From the NCBI RefSeq assembly GCF_035918095.1, contig NZ_CP109137.1, positions 6,574,001-6,638,000 on the forward strand: a stretch of 64,000 nt of DNA. The letters are read 5' to 3'. Below the pieces are notes generated by a model, which saw only the letters and a program-made list of their open reading frames with translations, was not told where the DNA came from and did not search any database. This document shows positions 16,043 through 24,884 of the stretch, one piece after another. Source of the stretch: Streptomyces sp. NBC_01750 (lineage in GTDB: Bacteria > Actinomycetota > Actinomycetes > Streptomycetales > Streptomycetaceae). Made by a program: the position numbers and the translations under genes. Position 1 is the stretch's first letter. The number at the start of each line of letters is the position of its first letter.

Positions 16043-18160
16043 GTGACCGCCGAAACGTCCGCGCCGTCCACAGCGCTGCTGACAGCAGACCGTGACGGTT
16101 CCAACTACACAGCGCGGCACCTGCTCGTACTCGAAGGGCTCGAGGCGGTCCGCAAGCGCCCGGGCATGTACATCGGGTCCACCGACAGCCGCGGCCTGAT
16201 GCACTGCCTCTGGGAGATCATCGACAACTCCGTCGACGAAGCCCTCGGCGGCCACTGCGACCACATCGACGTGATCCTTCACGAGGACGGATCCGTCGAA
16301 GTCAAGGACAACGGCCGAGGCATCCCTGTCGACGTCGAGCCCAAGACCGGCCTGTCCGGTGTCGAGGTCGTGATGACCAAGCTGCACGCCGGCGGTAAGT
16401 TCGGCGGCGGCTCGTACGCCGCGTCGGGCGGACTGCACGGCGTGGGCGCCTCGGTCGTCAATGCCCTCTCCGCCCGCCTCGATGTCGAGGTCGACCGCAG
16501 CAGCGCGACCCACCTGATCAGCTTCCGCCGCGGTGTCCCCGGCATCTTCACCGAGTCGGGACCCGACGCTCCCTTCGACCCGGCGAGCGGGCTGCTCAAG
16601 GGCAAGCGGGTGCCCAAGGCCCGCACCGGCACGCGCGTGCGGTACTGGGCCGACCGGCAGATCTTCCTCAAGGACGCCAAGCTCTCACTGGACCACCTCC
16701 ACCAGCGCGCCCGCCAGACCGCCTTTCTGGTGCCCGGTCTCACGATCGTGGTCCGCGACGAGCGGGACCTGGCGGGTGAGGGCAAGAGCGAGGAGATCTT
16801 CCGCTTCGACGGCGGCATCAGCGAGTTCTGCGACTACCTGGCCCAGGACAAGGCCGTCTGCGACGTGCAGCGCCTGACCGGGCAGGGCACCTTCAAGGAG
16901 ACCGTCCCGGTCCTCGACGACCGCGGCCATATGACGCCCACCGAGGTCACCCGCGAGCTCGGCGTCGACATCGCCCTGCGCTGGGGCACGGGATACGACA
17001 CCGCGGTCAAGTCCTTCGTCAACATCATCGCCACCCCCAAGGGCGGCACCCATGTCACCGGCTTCGAGCGCTCCATCACCAAGACGATGAACGAGGTGCT
17101 GCGCTCCAGCAAGCTGCTGCGCGTCGCCGAGGACGACATCGTCAAGGACGACGCTCTGGAGGGCCTCACCGCGGTCGTCACGGTCCGGCTGGCGGAGCCG
17201 CAGTTCGAGGGCCAGACCAAGGAGGTGCTGGGCACCTCTGCGGCCAACAGGATCGTCGCCAATGTCGTCGCCAAGGAGCTCAAGGCATTCCTGACCTCCA
17301 CCAAGCGTGACGACAAGGCGCAGGCCCGCGCGGTGATGGAAAAGGCCGTCGCCGCCGCCCGTACGCGCATCGCGGCCCGTCAGCACAAGGACGCGCAGCG
17401 CCGCAAGACGGCGCTGGAGACCTCCTCGCTGCCGGCCAAGCTCGCCGACTGCCGCAGCGACGACGTGGAGCGCAGTGAGCTCTTCATCGTCGAGGGGGAC
17501 TCGGCACTCGGCACCGCCAAGCTCGCGCGGAACAGCGAGTTCCAGGCGCTGCTGCCGATCCGGGGCAAGATCTTGAACGTCCAGAAGGCGTCCGTGACGG
17601 ACATGCTCAAGAACGCCGAGTGCGGCGCGATCATCCAGGTCATAGGAGCGGGGTCCGGGCGGACCTTCGACATCGACGCCGCCCGCTACGGCAAGATCGT
17701 CCTGCTGGTCGACGCCGACGTCGACGGGGCCCACATCCGCATCCTGCTGCTCACGCTCTTCCAGCGCTATATGCGGCCGATGGTGGAGGCGGGCCGGGTG
17801 TTCGCCGCCGTGCCGCCGCTGCACCGGATCGAGCTGGTCCAGCCCAAGAAGGGCCAGGACAAGTACGTGTACACGTACTCCGACAGCGAGCTGCGGCAGA
17901 CACTGCTGGAGTACCAGCGCAAGGGGGTCCGTTTCAAGGACTCAATCCAGCGCTACAAGGGCCTTGGCGAGATGGACGCCGACCAGCTGGCGGAGACCAC
18001 GATGGACCCGCGCCATCGCACTCTGCGCCGGATCAACATCGGCGACCTGGACTCCTCCGAGCAGGTCTTCGACCTGCTGATGGGCAATGAGGTCGCGCCC
18101 CGCAAGGAGTTCATCACCAGCTCGGCGGCGACGCTGGACCGCTCGCGGATCGACGCCTGA
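16043..18160 (+). CDS. parE: Topoisomerase IV subunit B (GyrB/ParE family)
   Basis: The ATPase subunit of the type IIA topoisomerase that unlinks daughter chromosomes. 705 residues from the GTG at 16043 (GAGGAG upstream). The GHKL ATPase has VRKRPGMYIGS (about 36-46), WEIIDNSVDEA with the catalytic Glu, DNGRGIPVD, and the lid glycine loop GGLHGVGASVVN. The transducer domain follows. The TOPRIM domain has Glu484 in EGDSA and Asp557/559/561 in DADVDG, and the end motif is RYKGLGEMDADQL. Its partner parC lies 11 kb downstream on the other strand, separated by a metabolic block, so this is the second (non-gyrase) pair usual in Streptomyces. Confidence 0.95.
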   Translation: MTAETSAPSTALLTADRDGSNYTARHLLVLEGLEAVRKRPGMYIGSTDSRGLMHCLWEIIDNSVDEALGGHCDHIDVILHEDGSVEVKDNGRGIPVDVEPKTGLSGVEVVMTKLHAGGKFGGGSYAASGGLHGVGASVVNALSARLDVEVDRSSATHLISFRRGVPGIFTESGPDAPFDPASGLLKGKRVPKARTGTRVRYWADRQIFLKDAKLSLDHLHQRARQTAFLVPGLTIVVRDERDLAGEGKSEEIFRFDGGISEFCDYLAQDKAVCDVQRLTGQGTFKETVPVLDDRGHMTPTEVTRELGVDIALRWGTGYDTAVKSFVNIIATPKGGTHVTGFERSITKTMNEVLRSSKLLRVAEDDIVKDDALEGLTAVVTVRLAEPQFEGQTKEVLGTSAANRIVANVVAKELKAFLTSTKRDDKAQARAVMEKAVAAARTRIAARQHKDAQRRKTALETSSLPAKLADCRSDDVERSELFIVEGDSALGTAKLARNSEFQALLPIRGKILNVQKASVTDMLKNAECGAIIQVIGAGSGRTFDIDAARYGKIVLLVDADVDGAHIRILLLTLFQRYMRPMVEAGRVFAAVPPLHRIELVQPKKGQDKYVYTYSDSELRQTLLEYQRKGVRFKDSIQRYKGLGEMDADQLAETTMDPRHRTLRRINIGDLDSSEQVFDLLMGNEVAPRKEFITSSAATLDRSRIDA

Positions 18161-18176
18161 CGGCGGCCCCGCCCAC

Positions 18177-18207
18177 CCAGGGGTGGAGCCACATGCTCCA
18201 CCCCTGG
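18177..18207 (+). terminator. parE terminator
   Basis: A perfect 13-bp stem, CCAGGGGTGGAGC with GCTCCACCCCTGG, and a 5-base loop, 16 bases after the parE stop codon. Confidence 0.85.
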
Positions 18208-18265
18208 TCCGATCCCGGTCCGGCTCCTGCTCCGTAGCATCGGCGGCGACGGAGGAGGACGTGAC

Positions 18266-19426
18266 GTGCCCAGCAGCAAGTGGACCGCGTGGCCCACCCG
18301 GGAAGCGCTGTCCCGCCTCGGCATACCGCGCGTTCGAACGGCCCTCGACGTCACACTGCTCGCCGGGCTGTCGGCCTGGGCGGTGTACAGCGCGTACGAC
18401 GCGGATGTCTTCCACGGCCGGGGCGCGGTGCTCCCACCGCTGGGCCTGCTCTGCTGCGTCCTGGCTGCCCTGAGCTTCCAACGGACGACCCTCGCCAACA
18501 GGCTGCTGCCGTCGCTCGGACTGATCGGCGGCATCGTGGCTGTCGGCATGGGGGCGTACGCCGCAGGGACCGCGGTTCCCGCGATGGTGCCGTTGATCTC
18601 GGCTTCCCTCATGGCTACGGAGCGCCTGCCGCTCATGGCCGGCCTCGGTTCGGTCGCGGTGATGTCTCCAGGTTTCGCGCTGACCGCTGATAGTGACCTG
18701 GGGGCTGTTTGCGCCATCGCCGCCGTGCTGCTGGGCGGCTGCTCGCTGCGCCTGGACGCCCAGGCCCGAGGCGCCGGTTTCCGCCTGCTCGCTCAGGAAC
18801 GAGCAGCCCGCGAGGCCGAGGCCACCTCCGCCGCCCTCGCCGAACGGGCCCGTATCGCACGCGAGATCCACGACGTCCTCGCGCACAGCCTCTCCGCGCA
18901 ACTCGTGCATCTGGAAGCGGCTCGGCTGCAGATCGAGCGAGAACCCGAAGGGCCCTTCCGCGCACAGATCCTGGAGCGGGTGGTGGCGGCACGCTCAATG
19001 GCGCGCGAGGGCCTCGAGGAGACCCGGCAGGCGCTCTCCGCGCTGCGCGGCGAGATGGTCCCTGTCGAGGACTACCTGCGGGAGCTGGCCGTCGCGGACG
19101 GCGCGGAGACCGGGGTGAGGGGTGAGCGGCGGCAGCTGACCGCCGAGGCTTCGCAGGCCGTACGGCGGGTGGCCCAGGAGGCCCTGACGAATGTGCGCAA
19201 GCACGCGCCGGGCGCCAGGGTGCGCATGCTGCTCACGTACGCGGAGGCCGAAGTGGCCCTGGAGGTACGGGACTCCGGCACGACGACGAAGACCGGCGAG
19301 GTCGGTGCCACCGGCGCCGGGTACGGTCTGCTGGGGATGCGTGAGCGGGCGGAGCTGCTCGGCGGCACCCTGGAGGCGGGACCGGAGGGGGAGGGCTTCG
19401 TGGTACGGCTGCGGGTGCCGGCATGA
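18266..19426 (+). CDS. Sensor histidine kinase, NarL/HisKA_3 type
   Basis: A 386-residue membrane kinase starting at the GTG at 18266 (GGAGGAGG upstream). The N-terminal half has four or five hydrophobic segments (for example LDVTLLAGLSAWAVYSAY and LLPSLGLIGGIVAVGMGAYA) with very short loops, so sensing is likely within the membrane. The phospho-accepting His202 sits in REIHDVLAHSLSAQL. The ATPase domain has QEALTNVRKHAPGA and GYGLLGMRERAELLGG. Its stop overlaps the start of the response regulator by four bases (ATGA), so the two are coupled. The stimulus is unknown; the downstream symporter suggests a carboxylate link. Confidence 0.9.
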   Translation: MPSSKWTAWPTREALSRLGIPRVRTALDVTLLAGLSAWAVYSAYDADVFHGRGAVLPPLGLLCCVLAALSFQRTTLANRLLPSLGLIGGIVAVGMGAYAAGTAVPAMVPLISASLMATERLPLMAGLGSVAVMSPGFALTADSDLGAVCAIAAVLLGGCSLRLDAQARGAGFRLLAQERAAREAEATSAALAERARIAREIHDVLAHSLSAQLVHLEAARLQIEREPEGPFRAQILERVVAARSMAREGLEETRQALSALRGEMVPVEDYLRELAVADGAETGVRGERRQLTAEASQAVRRVAQEALTNVRKHAPGARVRMLLTYAEAEVALEVRDSGTTTKTGEVGATGAGYGLLGMRERAELLGGTLEAGPEGEGFVVRLRVPA

Positions 19427-20097
19427 CCGCGCACATTGCCAGAGTGGTCGTCGCCGACGATCAGGCGGTGGTGCGCGAGGGCATTGTGATGCTCCTGGGG
19501 CTGCTGCCCGGTATCGAGGTCATCGGTTCGGCGAAGGACGGCGAGGAGGCGGTCGCCCTTGTCGCCGAACTCGCCCCCGATGTCGTCCTGATGGATCTGC
19601 GTATGCCCCGATGCGACGGGGTGGAAGCGACCCGCCGCATCCGCAGCGAACACCCCGGCACCCAGGTGGTCGTGCTCACCACCTACGCCGACGACGACTC
19701 GCTCTTTCCCGCGCTGCGGGCCGGAGCGCGCGGGTATCTCACCAAGGACGCCGACGGCGACGAGATCGTACGGGCCATCCAGGAGGTCGTCGCAGGCCGG
19801 GCCGGGCTGTCACCGGTCGTACAGCGGCGGCTCCTTGAGCAGGTCACCTCCACGCCCGAACAGTCCGGGCCGAAGCTTCCGGACGGCCTGACCGCGCGCG
19901 AGGGCGAGGTGCTGACCCTGATCGCGGAGGGGCTCACCAACGTGGAGATCGCACGCCGGCTCCACATCTCCACGGCCACCGTGAAGACCCACATCAACAA
20001 CCTCTTCGCGAAAACCGGCATCCATGACCGCGCCCAGGCGGTGCGGTACGCCTACCGCGAGGGACTCGCGCAGCCACCCGGGACAAGTATCACCTGA
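19423..20097 (+). CDS. NarL/LuxR-family response regulator
   Basis: The 224-residue partner of the kinase encoded immediately upstream. The receiver domain has the acidic pair DDQ near residues 12-13, the phospho-accepting Asp58 in VVLMDLRMP, and the conserved Lys in YLTKDADGDE. The C-terminal LuxR helix-turn-helix (about 155-215) contains LTAREGEVLTLIAEGLTNVE and IARRLHISTATVKTHINNLF. It begins in an ATGA overlap with the kinase. Probable targets include the DUF485-symporter genes 100 bases downstream, but no repeated binding site was obvious. Confidence 0.92.
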   Translation: MTAHIARVVVADDQAVVREGIVMLLGLLPGIEVIGSAKDGEEAVALVAELAPDVVLMDLRMPRCDGVEATRRIRSEHPGTQVVVLTTYADDDSLFPALRAGARGYLTKDADGDEIVRAIQEVVAGRAGLSPVVQRRLLEQVTSTPEQSGPKLPDGLTAREGEVLTLIAEGLTNVEIARRLHISTATVKTHINNLFAKTGIHDRAQAVRYAYREGLAQPPGTSIT

Positions 20098-20196
20098 TGG
20101 GGTGAAGTCGGGCGGGAGAAGAGTCCGGGATCTTCCCGCTCTGTCCATCCTTGGGCATGCGAGCCGAAACGGTTCGCTGACAAGGAGAGTTGATCG

Positions 20197-20694
20197 GTGG
20201 AGAAGCAGGAAGGGCGCGACGCGGCTGCGGTGCGGCTCGACGACCCGTGGTACGACGCGCTGGCCTCCGGCTGGGGTGAACTGGACGGCACGGGCGCCCT
20301 CGCACCCGTCGTGCCGGACCCGCCCACGGACCGGGAGAACGCCGGACCCGGCGCGGCCGACATCTACGTGGAAGTGCAGCGCAGCGCCGCCTTCCAGGAG
20401 GTGCGCAGCCGCTACCGGAGGTTCGTCGGCCCCGCCGTTCTCGTCTTCCTCGTCTGGTACTTGGCGTACGTCGTCGCGGCGACCACGGCTCCCGGACTGA
20501 TGGCCAGGCCGGTGGCGGGAGCGGTGAATGTGGCGATGGTCGCGGGCCTCGGACAGTTCCTCACCACCTTCCTGCTGACCTGGGCGTACGCACGCCACGC
20601 CCGGCTGCGACGGGACCGCGCCGCCCTGGATCTGCGCTGGACCGTGTTCGATCAGACGAGGGCACAGGAGACGGCGCGGGGTGCCGGGCGTTGA
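20197..20694 (+). CDS. DUF485 family membrane protein
   Basis: A 165-residue protein starting at the GTG at 20197 (AAGGAGAG upstream). The N-terminal 65 residues are charged and cytoplasmic. A DUF485 domain follows, with FQEVRSRYRRFVGPAVLVFL, a second membrane segment at about 105-130 (MVAGLGQFLTTFLLTWAYA), and a C-terminal basic helix. DUF485 genes regularly precede acetate-type sodium/solute symporters, and this one does too: its stop TGA overlaps the TTG start of the symporter. It is probably a small accessory of the transporter. Confidence 0.88.
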   Translation: MEKQEGRDAAAVRLDDPWYDALASGWGELDGTGALAPVVPDPPTDRENAGPGAADIYVEVQRSAAFQEVRSRYRRFVGPAVLVFLVWYLAYVVAATTAPGLMARPVAGAVNVAMVAGLGQFLTTFLLTWAYARHARLRRDRAALDLRWTVFDQTRAQETARGAGR

Positions 20695-22283
20695 GCGGCG
20701 ACCACCAGACCCTGGCGCTGCTGCTTTTCAGCGCGTTCATCGCGGTCACTCTCGGCATCACCAGCTGGGTGAGCCACAACAGGCATGGCTCGGCGGAGGA
20801 GTTCTACGCCGGCGGGCGGCTCTTCTCCCCCATGGAGAACGGGTTCGCCATCGCAGGCGACTACATGTCCGCCGCCTCCTTCCTCGGAATCTCCGGCCTC
20901 ATCGCTCTCTTCGGCTACGACGGAATGCTCTACTCCGTGGGCTTCCTGGTCGCCTGGCTGGTTGTCCTGTTCCTCGTCGCCGAACTCGTACGCAACTGCG
21001 GCCGGTTCACCCTCGCCGATGTCATCGCCTCGAGGATGAGGGAGCGACCCGTTCGTATCGCCTCGGGAACTTCTTCGGTCACCGTGTCCGTTCTCTATCT
21101 GGTGGCGCAAATGGTGGGAGCCGGGAGCCTGGTCGCGCTGCTGCTCGGTGGTACGAGCGAGGCCGCGCGCTCGTGGACCGTGATCGGCGTGGGCGCCCTG
21201 ATGGTGATCTATGTGTCGTTGGGAGGGATGCGAGCCACCACCTGGATCCAGATCGTGAAGGCCGTGCTGCTGATGGCGGGCGCGATCGTGATGACGGTGC
21301 TCGTGCTGACGCGCTTCCACGGTGACTTCAACCAACTGCTCAACACCGCAGCCGAACGCAGCGGGCACGGCAAGGACTTCCTCTCGCCCGGCCTCAAGTA
21401 CGGCGGGAACTGGACCGCGCGCCTCGACTTCATCAGCCTCGGCCTGGCGCTGGTTCTGGGCACGGCCGGCCTGCCGCACATCCTTGCCCGCTTCTACACC
21501 GTGCCGACCGCGCGGGCCGCCCGCCGCTCGGTCGTCTGGTCGATCGGTCTCATCGGCAGCTTCTATCTGATGACGATCGTGCTCGGTTTCGGTGCGGCCG
21601 CGGTGGTCGGCACCGACGAGGTGCGGAAGTCGAACGCCGCGGGGAACACCGCGGTTCCGCTGCTCGCGCTGAACCTCGGCGGAGGAGCGGGATCCACCGG
21701 TGGCACGGTTCTCTTCGCAGTGGTCGCGGCCGTGGCCTTCGCGACCATCCTCGCCGTCGTCGCCGGAATTACCCTCGCTTCTTCCGCCTCCGTCGCCCAC
21801 GATCTGTACGCCTCGCTCCGCCGACGCCATGCCAGACAGCGCAGCGAGGTAGCGGTCGCCCGTCTCGCCGCGGCCGGCATCGGCGTGGCCGCCATCGCGC
21901 TCGGCCTGCTCGCCCGGGACCTGAACGTCGCGTTCCTGGTCGGCCTGGCCTTCGCGGTCGCCGCCTCCGCCAACCTGCCCGTACTGCTCTACTCGCTGTT
22001 CTGGCGGAACTTCACCACGCGCGGGGCGGTCTGGTCGGTGTACGGGGGGCTGATCCCAGCCATGCTCCTCGTGGTGCTTTCGCCGGTCGTCTCGGGCAGC
22101 CCGGAGGCGCTCTTCCCCGGCGTGGACTTCCACGTCTTCCCGCTGCAGAACCCCGGCCTGGTCTCCATCCCGCTTGGTTTCCTGGCGGGCTGGATCGGCA
22201 CCGTCACCTCGGCGGAGCCGCCGGACGCGGCCAGGCACGCCGAGACGGAGGTGCGGGCGCTGACGGGTGCGGGGGCGGCCTGA
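20691..22283 (+). CDS. Sodium/solute symporter, acetate/monocarboxylate (ActP/MctC) type
   Basis: A 530-residue membrane protein of the SSS family with about 13 transmembrane helices, importing acetate or a related short carboxylate with sodium or protons. Family marks: SAEEFYAGGRLFSPMENGFA, AGDYMSAASFLGISGLI, LVAQMVGAGSLVALLLG, and GTAGLPHILARFYTV. The start is a TTG at 20691 within a TTGA overlap with the DUF485 stop, so translation is coupled; no better start lies downstream before the conserved first helix. Neighbouring two-component systems and citrate synthases support a carboxylate substrate. Which carboxylate cannot be told. Confidence 0.9.
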   Translation: MSGDHQTLALLLFSAFIAVTLGITSWVSHNRHGSAEEFYAGGRLFSPMENGFAIAGDYMSAASFLGISGLIALFGYDGMLYSVGFLVAWLVVLFLVAELVRNCGRFTLADVIASRMRERPVRIASGTSSVTVSVLYLVAQMVGAGSLVALLLGGTSEAARSWTVIGVGALMVIYVSLGGMRATTWIQIVKAVLLMAGAIVMTVLVLTRFHGDFNQLLNTAAERSGHGKDFLSPGLKYGGNWTARLDFISLGLALVLGTAGLPHILARFYTVPTARAARRSVVWSIGLIGSFYLMTIVLGFGAAAVVGTDEVRKSNAAGNTAVPLLALNLGGGAGSTGGTVLFAVVAAVAFATILAVVAGITLASSASVAHDLYASLRRRHARQRSEVAVARLAAAGIGVAAIALGLLARDLNVAFLVGLAFAVAASANLPVLLYSLFWRNFTTRGAVWSVYGGLIPAMLLVVLSPVVSGSPEALFPGVDFHVFPLQNPGLVSIPLGFLAGWIGTVTSAEPPDAARHAETEVRALTGAGAA

Positions 22284-22334
22284 GGGCCCCCGAGGCGCGG
22301 CAGGAGGCCCGGGCCTCCGGCGGCGGGTCTGTCC

Positions 22335-23063
22335 TCAATCGCCGGACGGCCTTGAAAATCCCCAGAGGTAGCGGTGCTCCGGACGGCCGGTCTCGCCGTA
22401 CTTGAGACTGAGCCGCACCCTGCCCGTCCGCTCCAGCAGCTTCAGATAGCGCTGCGCGGTCTGCCGGCTCACGCCCGCCCGTTCCGCGATCTCCTGAGTG
22501 GAGAGCGGCCCCTCGGCGGCCAGCAGCACCTGGCGTATCAGCTCGGCGGTGGTCGGCGAGTGGCCTTTGGGCAGGTCGGGCGGGACGGAACCGGCCGACA
22601 GTGCCCCGAACATACGGTCCACCTCCGCCTGTTCCGCCTCGCCTCCGCCCTCCAGAGTGCGGCGCAGCGCGGAGTACGCCTCCAACTTGGTGCGCAGACC
22701 GGTGAAGTTGAACGGCTTCACCAGATACTGGAGCGCGCCATGGCGCATAGCCGCCTGGACGGTGGCGACATCACGCGCCGCCGTCACCATGATCACGTCG
22801 GTATGGTGGCCGAGCCGGCGCAGCTCCCGTACGACGGCAAGACCGTTCCCGTCCGGCAGATAGTGGTCGAGGAGGATCAGATCCACCGGCCTGTCGGCGA
22901 TCCGGGCGAGCGCCTCGGCGGCCGAATGCGCCGTCGCGGAGACCCGGAAGCCCGGCACTTTGGCCACATAGGCCGCGTTGATCTCCGCGACCCGGACGTC
23001 GTCGTCCACCACCAGTACGTCGACCTGCTCCATGGCCGCCTGTTCGGCACGTTCCTCAGTCAT
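22335..23063 (-). CDS. CitB/DcuR-type response regulator
   Basis: A 242-residue response regulator of the family paired with carboxylate-sensing kinases. Receiver domain: DDD at residues 20-22, phospho-accepting Asp66 in LILLDHYLPDGNG, and Lys in YLVKPFNF. The C-terminal part (about 165-235) carries a winged helix with STQEIAERAGVSRQTAQRYL. Start is the ATG at 23063, overlapping the kinase stop by four bases (ATGA). Likely target genes are the adjacent symporter or the citrate synthase pair. It converges with the symporter gene, with 51 bases between. Confidence 0.92.
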   Translation of the reverse strand: MTEERAEQAAMEQVDVLVVDDDVRVAEINAAYVAKVPGFRVSATAHSAAEALARIADRPVDLILLDHYLPDGNGLAVVRELRRLGHHTDVIMVTAARDVATVQAAMRHGALQYLVKPFNFTGLRTKLEAYSALRRTLEGGGEAEQAEVDRMFGALSAGSVPPDLPKGHSPTTAELIRQVLLAAEGPLSTQEIAERAGVSRQTAQRYLKLLERTGRVRLSLKYGETGRPEHRYLWGFSRPSGD

Positions 23064-24703
23064 CGTGCCTCCCCGGCGGTGGCCAGCCCCGGCTCGGTCA
23101 GCGCCTCCGGGAGCACGACGGTGAATTCGGCGCCCCCGCCCGCCGCGTCGCGTATTTGCGCGCTGCCGCCCTGCCGTTCCGCGAGCCTGCGCACCATCGC
23201 CAGCCCGAGACCGCGCTTGCCGTGGACCGGGGGTTCCTTGGTGGACCAGCCCTCAGTGAAGATCAACTCTCTCCGCTCGGACGGGACTCCGAGACCGCTG
23301 TCCGTGACCCGGAGCACGGCCGTACGGCCCTCTGTACGAAGTTCGATCTCGATCCTCGGATCGTCCGAGCCGCCGGCCGCGTCCAGAGCGTTGTCCACGA
23401 GATTGCCGACGACCGTCACCAGACCGCGCGGGTCCACCAGCCGGTCCGGCAACAGTGTGCCGGGCGCGATCCGCAGCGATACGCCCCGCTCCGCCGCCAC
23501 GGTCGCCTTGCCCACCAGCAGCGCGGCGAGCAGCGGGTCGTGGATCTTCTCGGTGATCTGTTCCGCGGTGGCCCGGTGCACCCCGACCACCTCGGTGACG
23601 AACTCCACCGCGTCCTCGTGCATCTCCAGCTCGAGGAGCCCGAGCAGGGTGTGCATCCGGTTGGCGTGCTCATGGTCCTGCGCCCGCAGGGCGTCGATCA
23701 GGCCGCGGGTGGAGTCCAGCTCGCGGCCCAGCTGCTCCAGCTCGGTGCGGTCGCGCAGCGTGGCGACTGCGCCGCCGTCGTCGGTCGGCATCCGGTTGGC
23801 GATCAGCACCCGGCTGCCCCGAACGGTCAGCAGATCCTCGCCGGTGACCCGGCCCGCCAGCACATCGGTGGTGCGGCCGTCGCCGAGTACCTCGTCGAGC
23901 GGCAGCCCCATCGCTTCGTCGCCGAGGCCGAGCAGCCGCTGTGCCTCGTCGTTCATCAGCCGGATCCTGCCCGCGGCGTCGAGCGCCACGACCCCTTCCC
24001 GGATGCCGTGCAACATCGCCTCGCGCTCCGCCAGCAGCGCGGAGATATCGGAGAAGGCCAGGTCGTGGGTCTGCCGCTGGAGCCTGCGGGAGATCAGATA
24101 GGCGGCCAGGGCTCCGACTGCCAGGGCCCCACCGGCGTATGCGAGCAAGCCCGGGATCGCCGCCAGCAGCCGGGCGCGCACGCTGTCGTACTCGATGCCT
24201 ACGGAGACCGCGCCGACGATCGTGCCGTTCTCCTCGCGCAGTGGCACCTTCCCGCGGGCGGATCGGCCCAGGGTTCCGCTGTCGATCTCCATCACCTTGT
24301 TGCCCGCGAGGGCGTCACTGGGGTCGGTGGAGACGACCCGGCCGATCTCCCCGGGGGCGGTGTGGGACCAGCGCACACCGCGCCTGTCCATGATCACGAC
24401 GTACTCGGCGCCGGTCGCCTGTCGTATCCGCTCGGCCTTGGCCTGAACCGGACCATCGGCCGTCGGCCGCGAGCCGAGCAGTTCGTCGGCGACCTCCGGA
24501 GATGCGGTGGTCTCGGCGATGGCGAGCGCGCGGCGCATCGCCTGATCGTCGAGCTGAGCGCTGAGGGGCGCGAGAAAGAGGCCGGTGGCGAGCACGGTGA
24601 CACCGGCGGCGATTGCCAGCTGCATCAGCAGGACCTGCGAGAAGACCCGCTGCGGCCAGCCGAACCGCCGGCGCCGGGCGGGGGTGGTCGGTACGGGGCT
24701 CAT
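23060..24703 (-). CDS. CitA/DcuS-type sensor histidine kinase
   Basis: A 547-residue membrane kinase. It has a first transmembrane helix at about 21-45 (VLLMQLAIAAGVTVLATGLF), then an extracellular PAS-type domain (about 46-175) with RGVRWSHTAPGEIGR and GTIVGAVSVGIEYD, as in citrate/C4-dicarboxylate sensors. A second helix (about 183-205), an inner PAS domain with DAAGRIRLMNDEAQRLLG, a His box with AQDHEHANRMHTLLGLLELE, and an ATPase domain with NLVDNALDAAGG and GLGLAMVRRLAE follow. Start is the ATG at 24703; the ribosome site is weak. It forms an operon with the regulator. The ligand is probably a di- or tricarboxylate, inferred from family and neighbours. Confidence 0.92.
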   Translation of the reverse strand: MSPVPTTPARRRRFGWPQRVFSQVLLMQLAIAAGVTVLATGLFLAPLSAQLDDQAMRRALAIAETTASPEVADELLGSRPTADGPVQAKAERIRQATGAEYVVIMDRRGVRWSHTAPGEIGRVVSTDPSDALAGNKVMEIDSGTLGRSARGKVPLREENGTIVGAVSVGIEYDSVRARLLAAIPGLLAYAGGALAVGALAAYLISRRLQRQTHDLAFSDISALLAEREAMLHGIREGVVALDAAGRIRLMNDEAQRLLGLGDEAMGLPLDEVLGDGRTTDVLAGRVTGEDLLTVRGSRVLIANRMPTDDGGAVATLRDRTELEQLGRELDSTRGLIDALRAQDHEHANRMHTLLGLLELEMHEDAVEFVTEVVGVHRATAEQITEKIHDPLLAALLVGKATVAAERGVSLRIAPGTLLPDRLVDPRGLVTVVGNLVDNALDAAGGSDDPRIEIELRTEGRTAVLRVTDSGLGVPSERRELIFTEGWSTKEPPVHGKRGLGLAMVRRLAERQGGSAQIRDAAGGGAEFTVVLPEALTEPGLATAGEAR

Positions 24704-24884
24704 GCCTAGGAACGGTAGAGGGCGGGCGGCCCTTTCTGAAATTTCCGGTCTACGTACATCGATGCCGGCCGGCACCACGACGCGGCATGCCCGGCTCACG
24801 GGCACGGCCGGCACTGGCCGGCCGGCGGCGCGGTTCAGCGAAGTGGAGGCCCACCACTCCTGATGTCCGGGCGCCTCCCCGCGA

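Noticed and set aside
22303..22318. 16-bp palindrome GGAGGCCCGGGCCTCC between symporter and CitB-type regulator genes
   Set aside because: It has no loop and would form only a weak hairpin; in GC-rich DNA such palindromes arise by chance.
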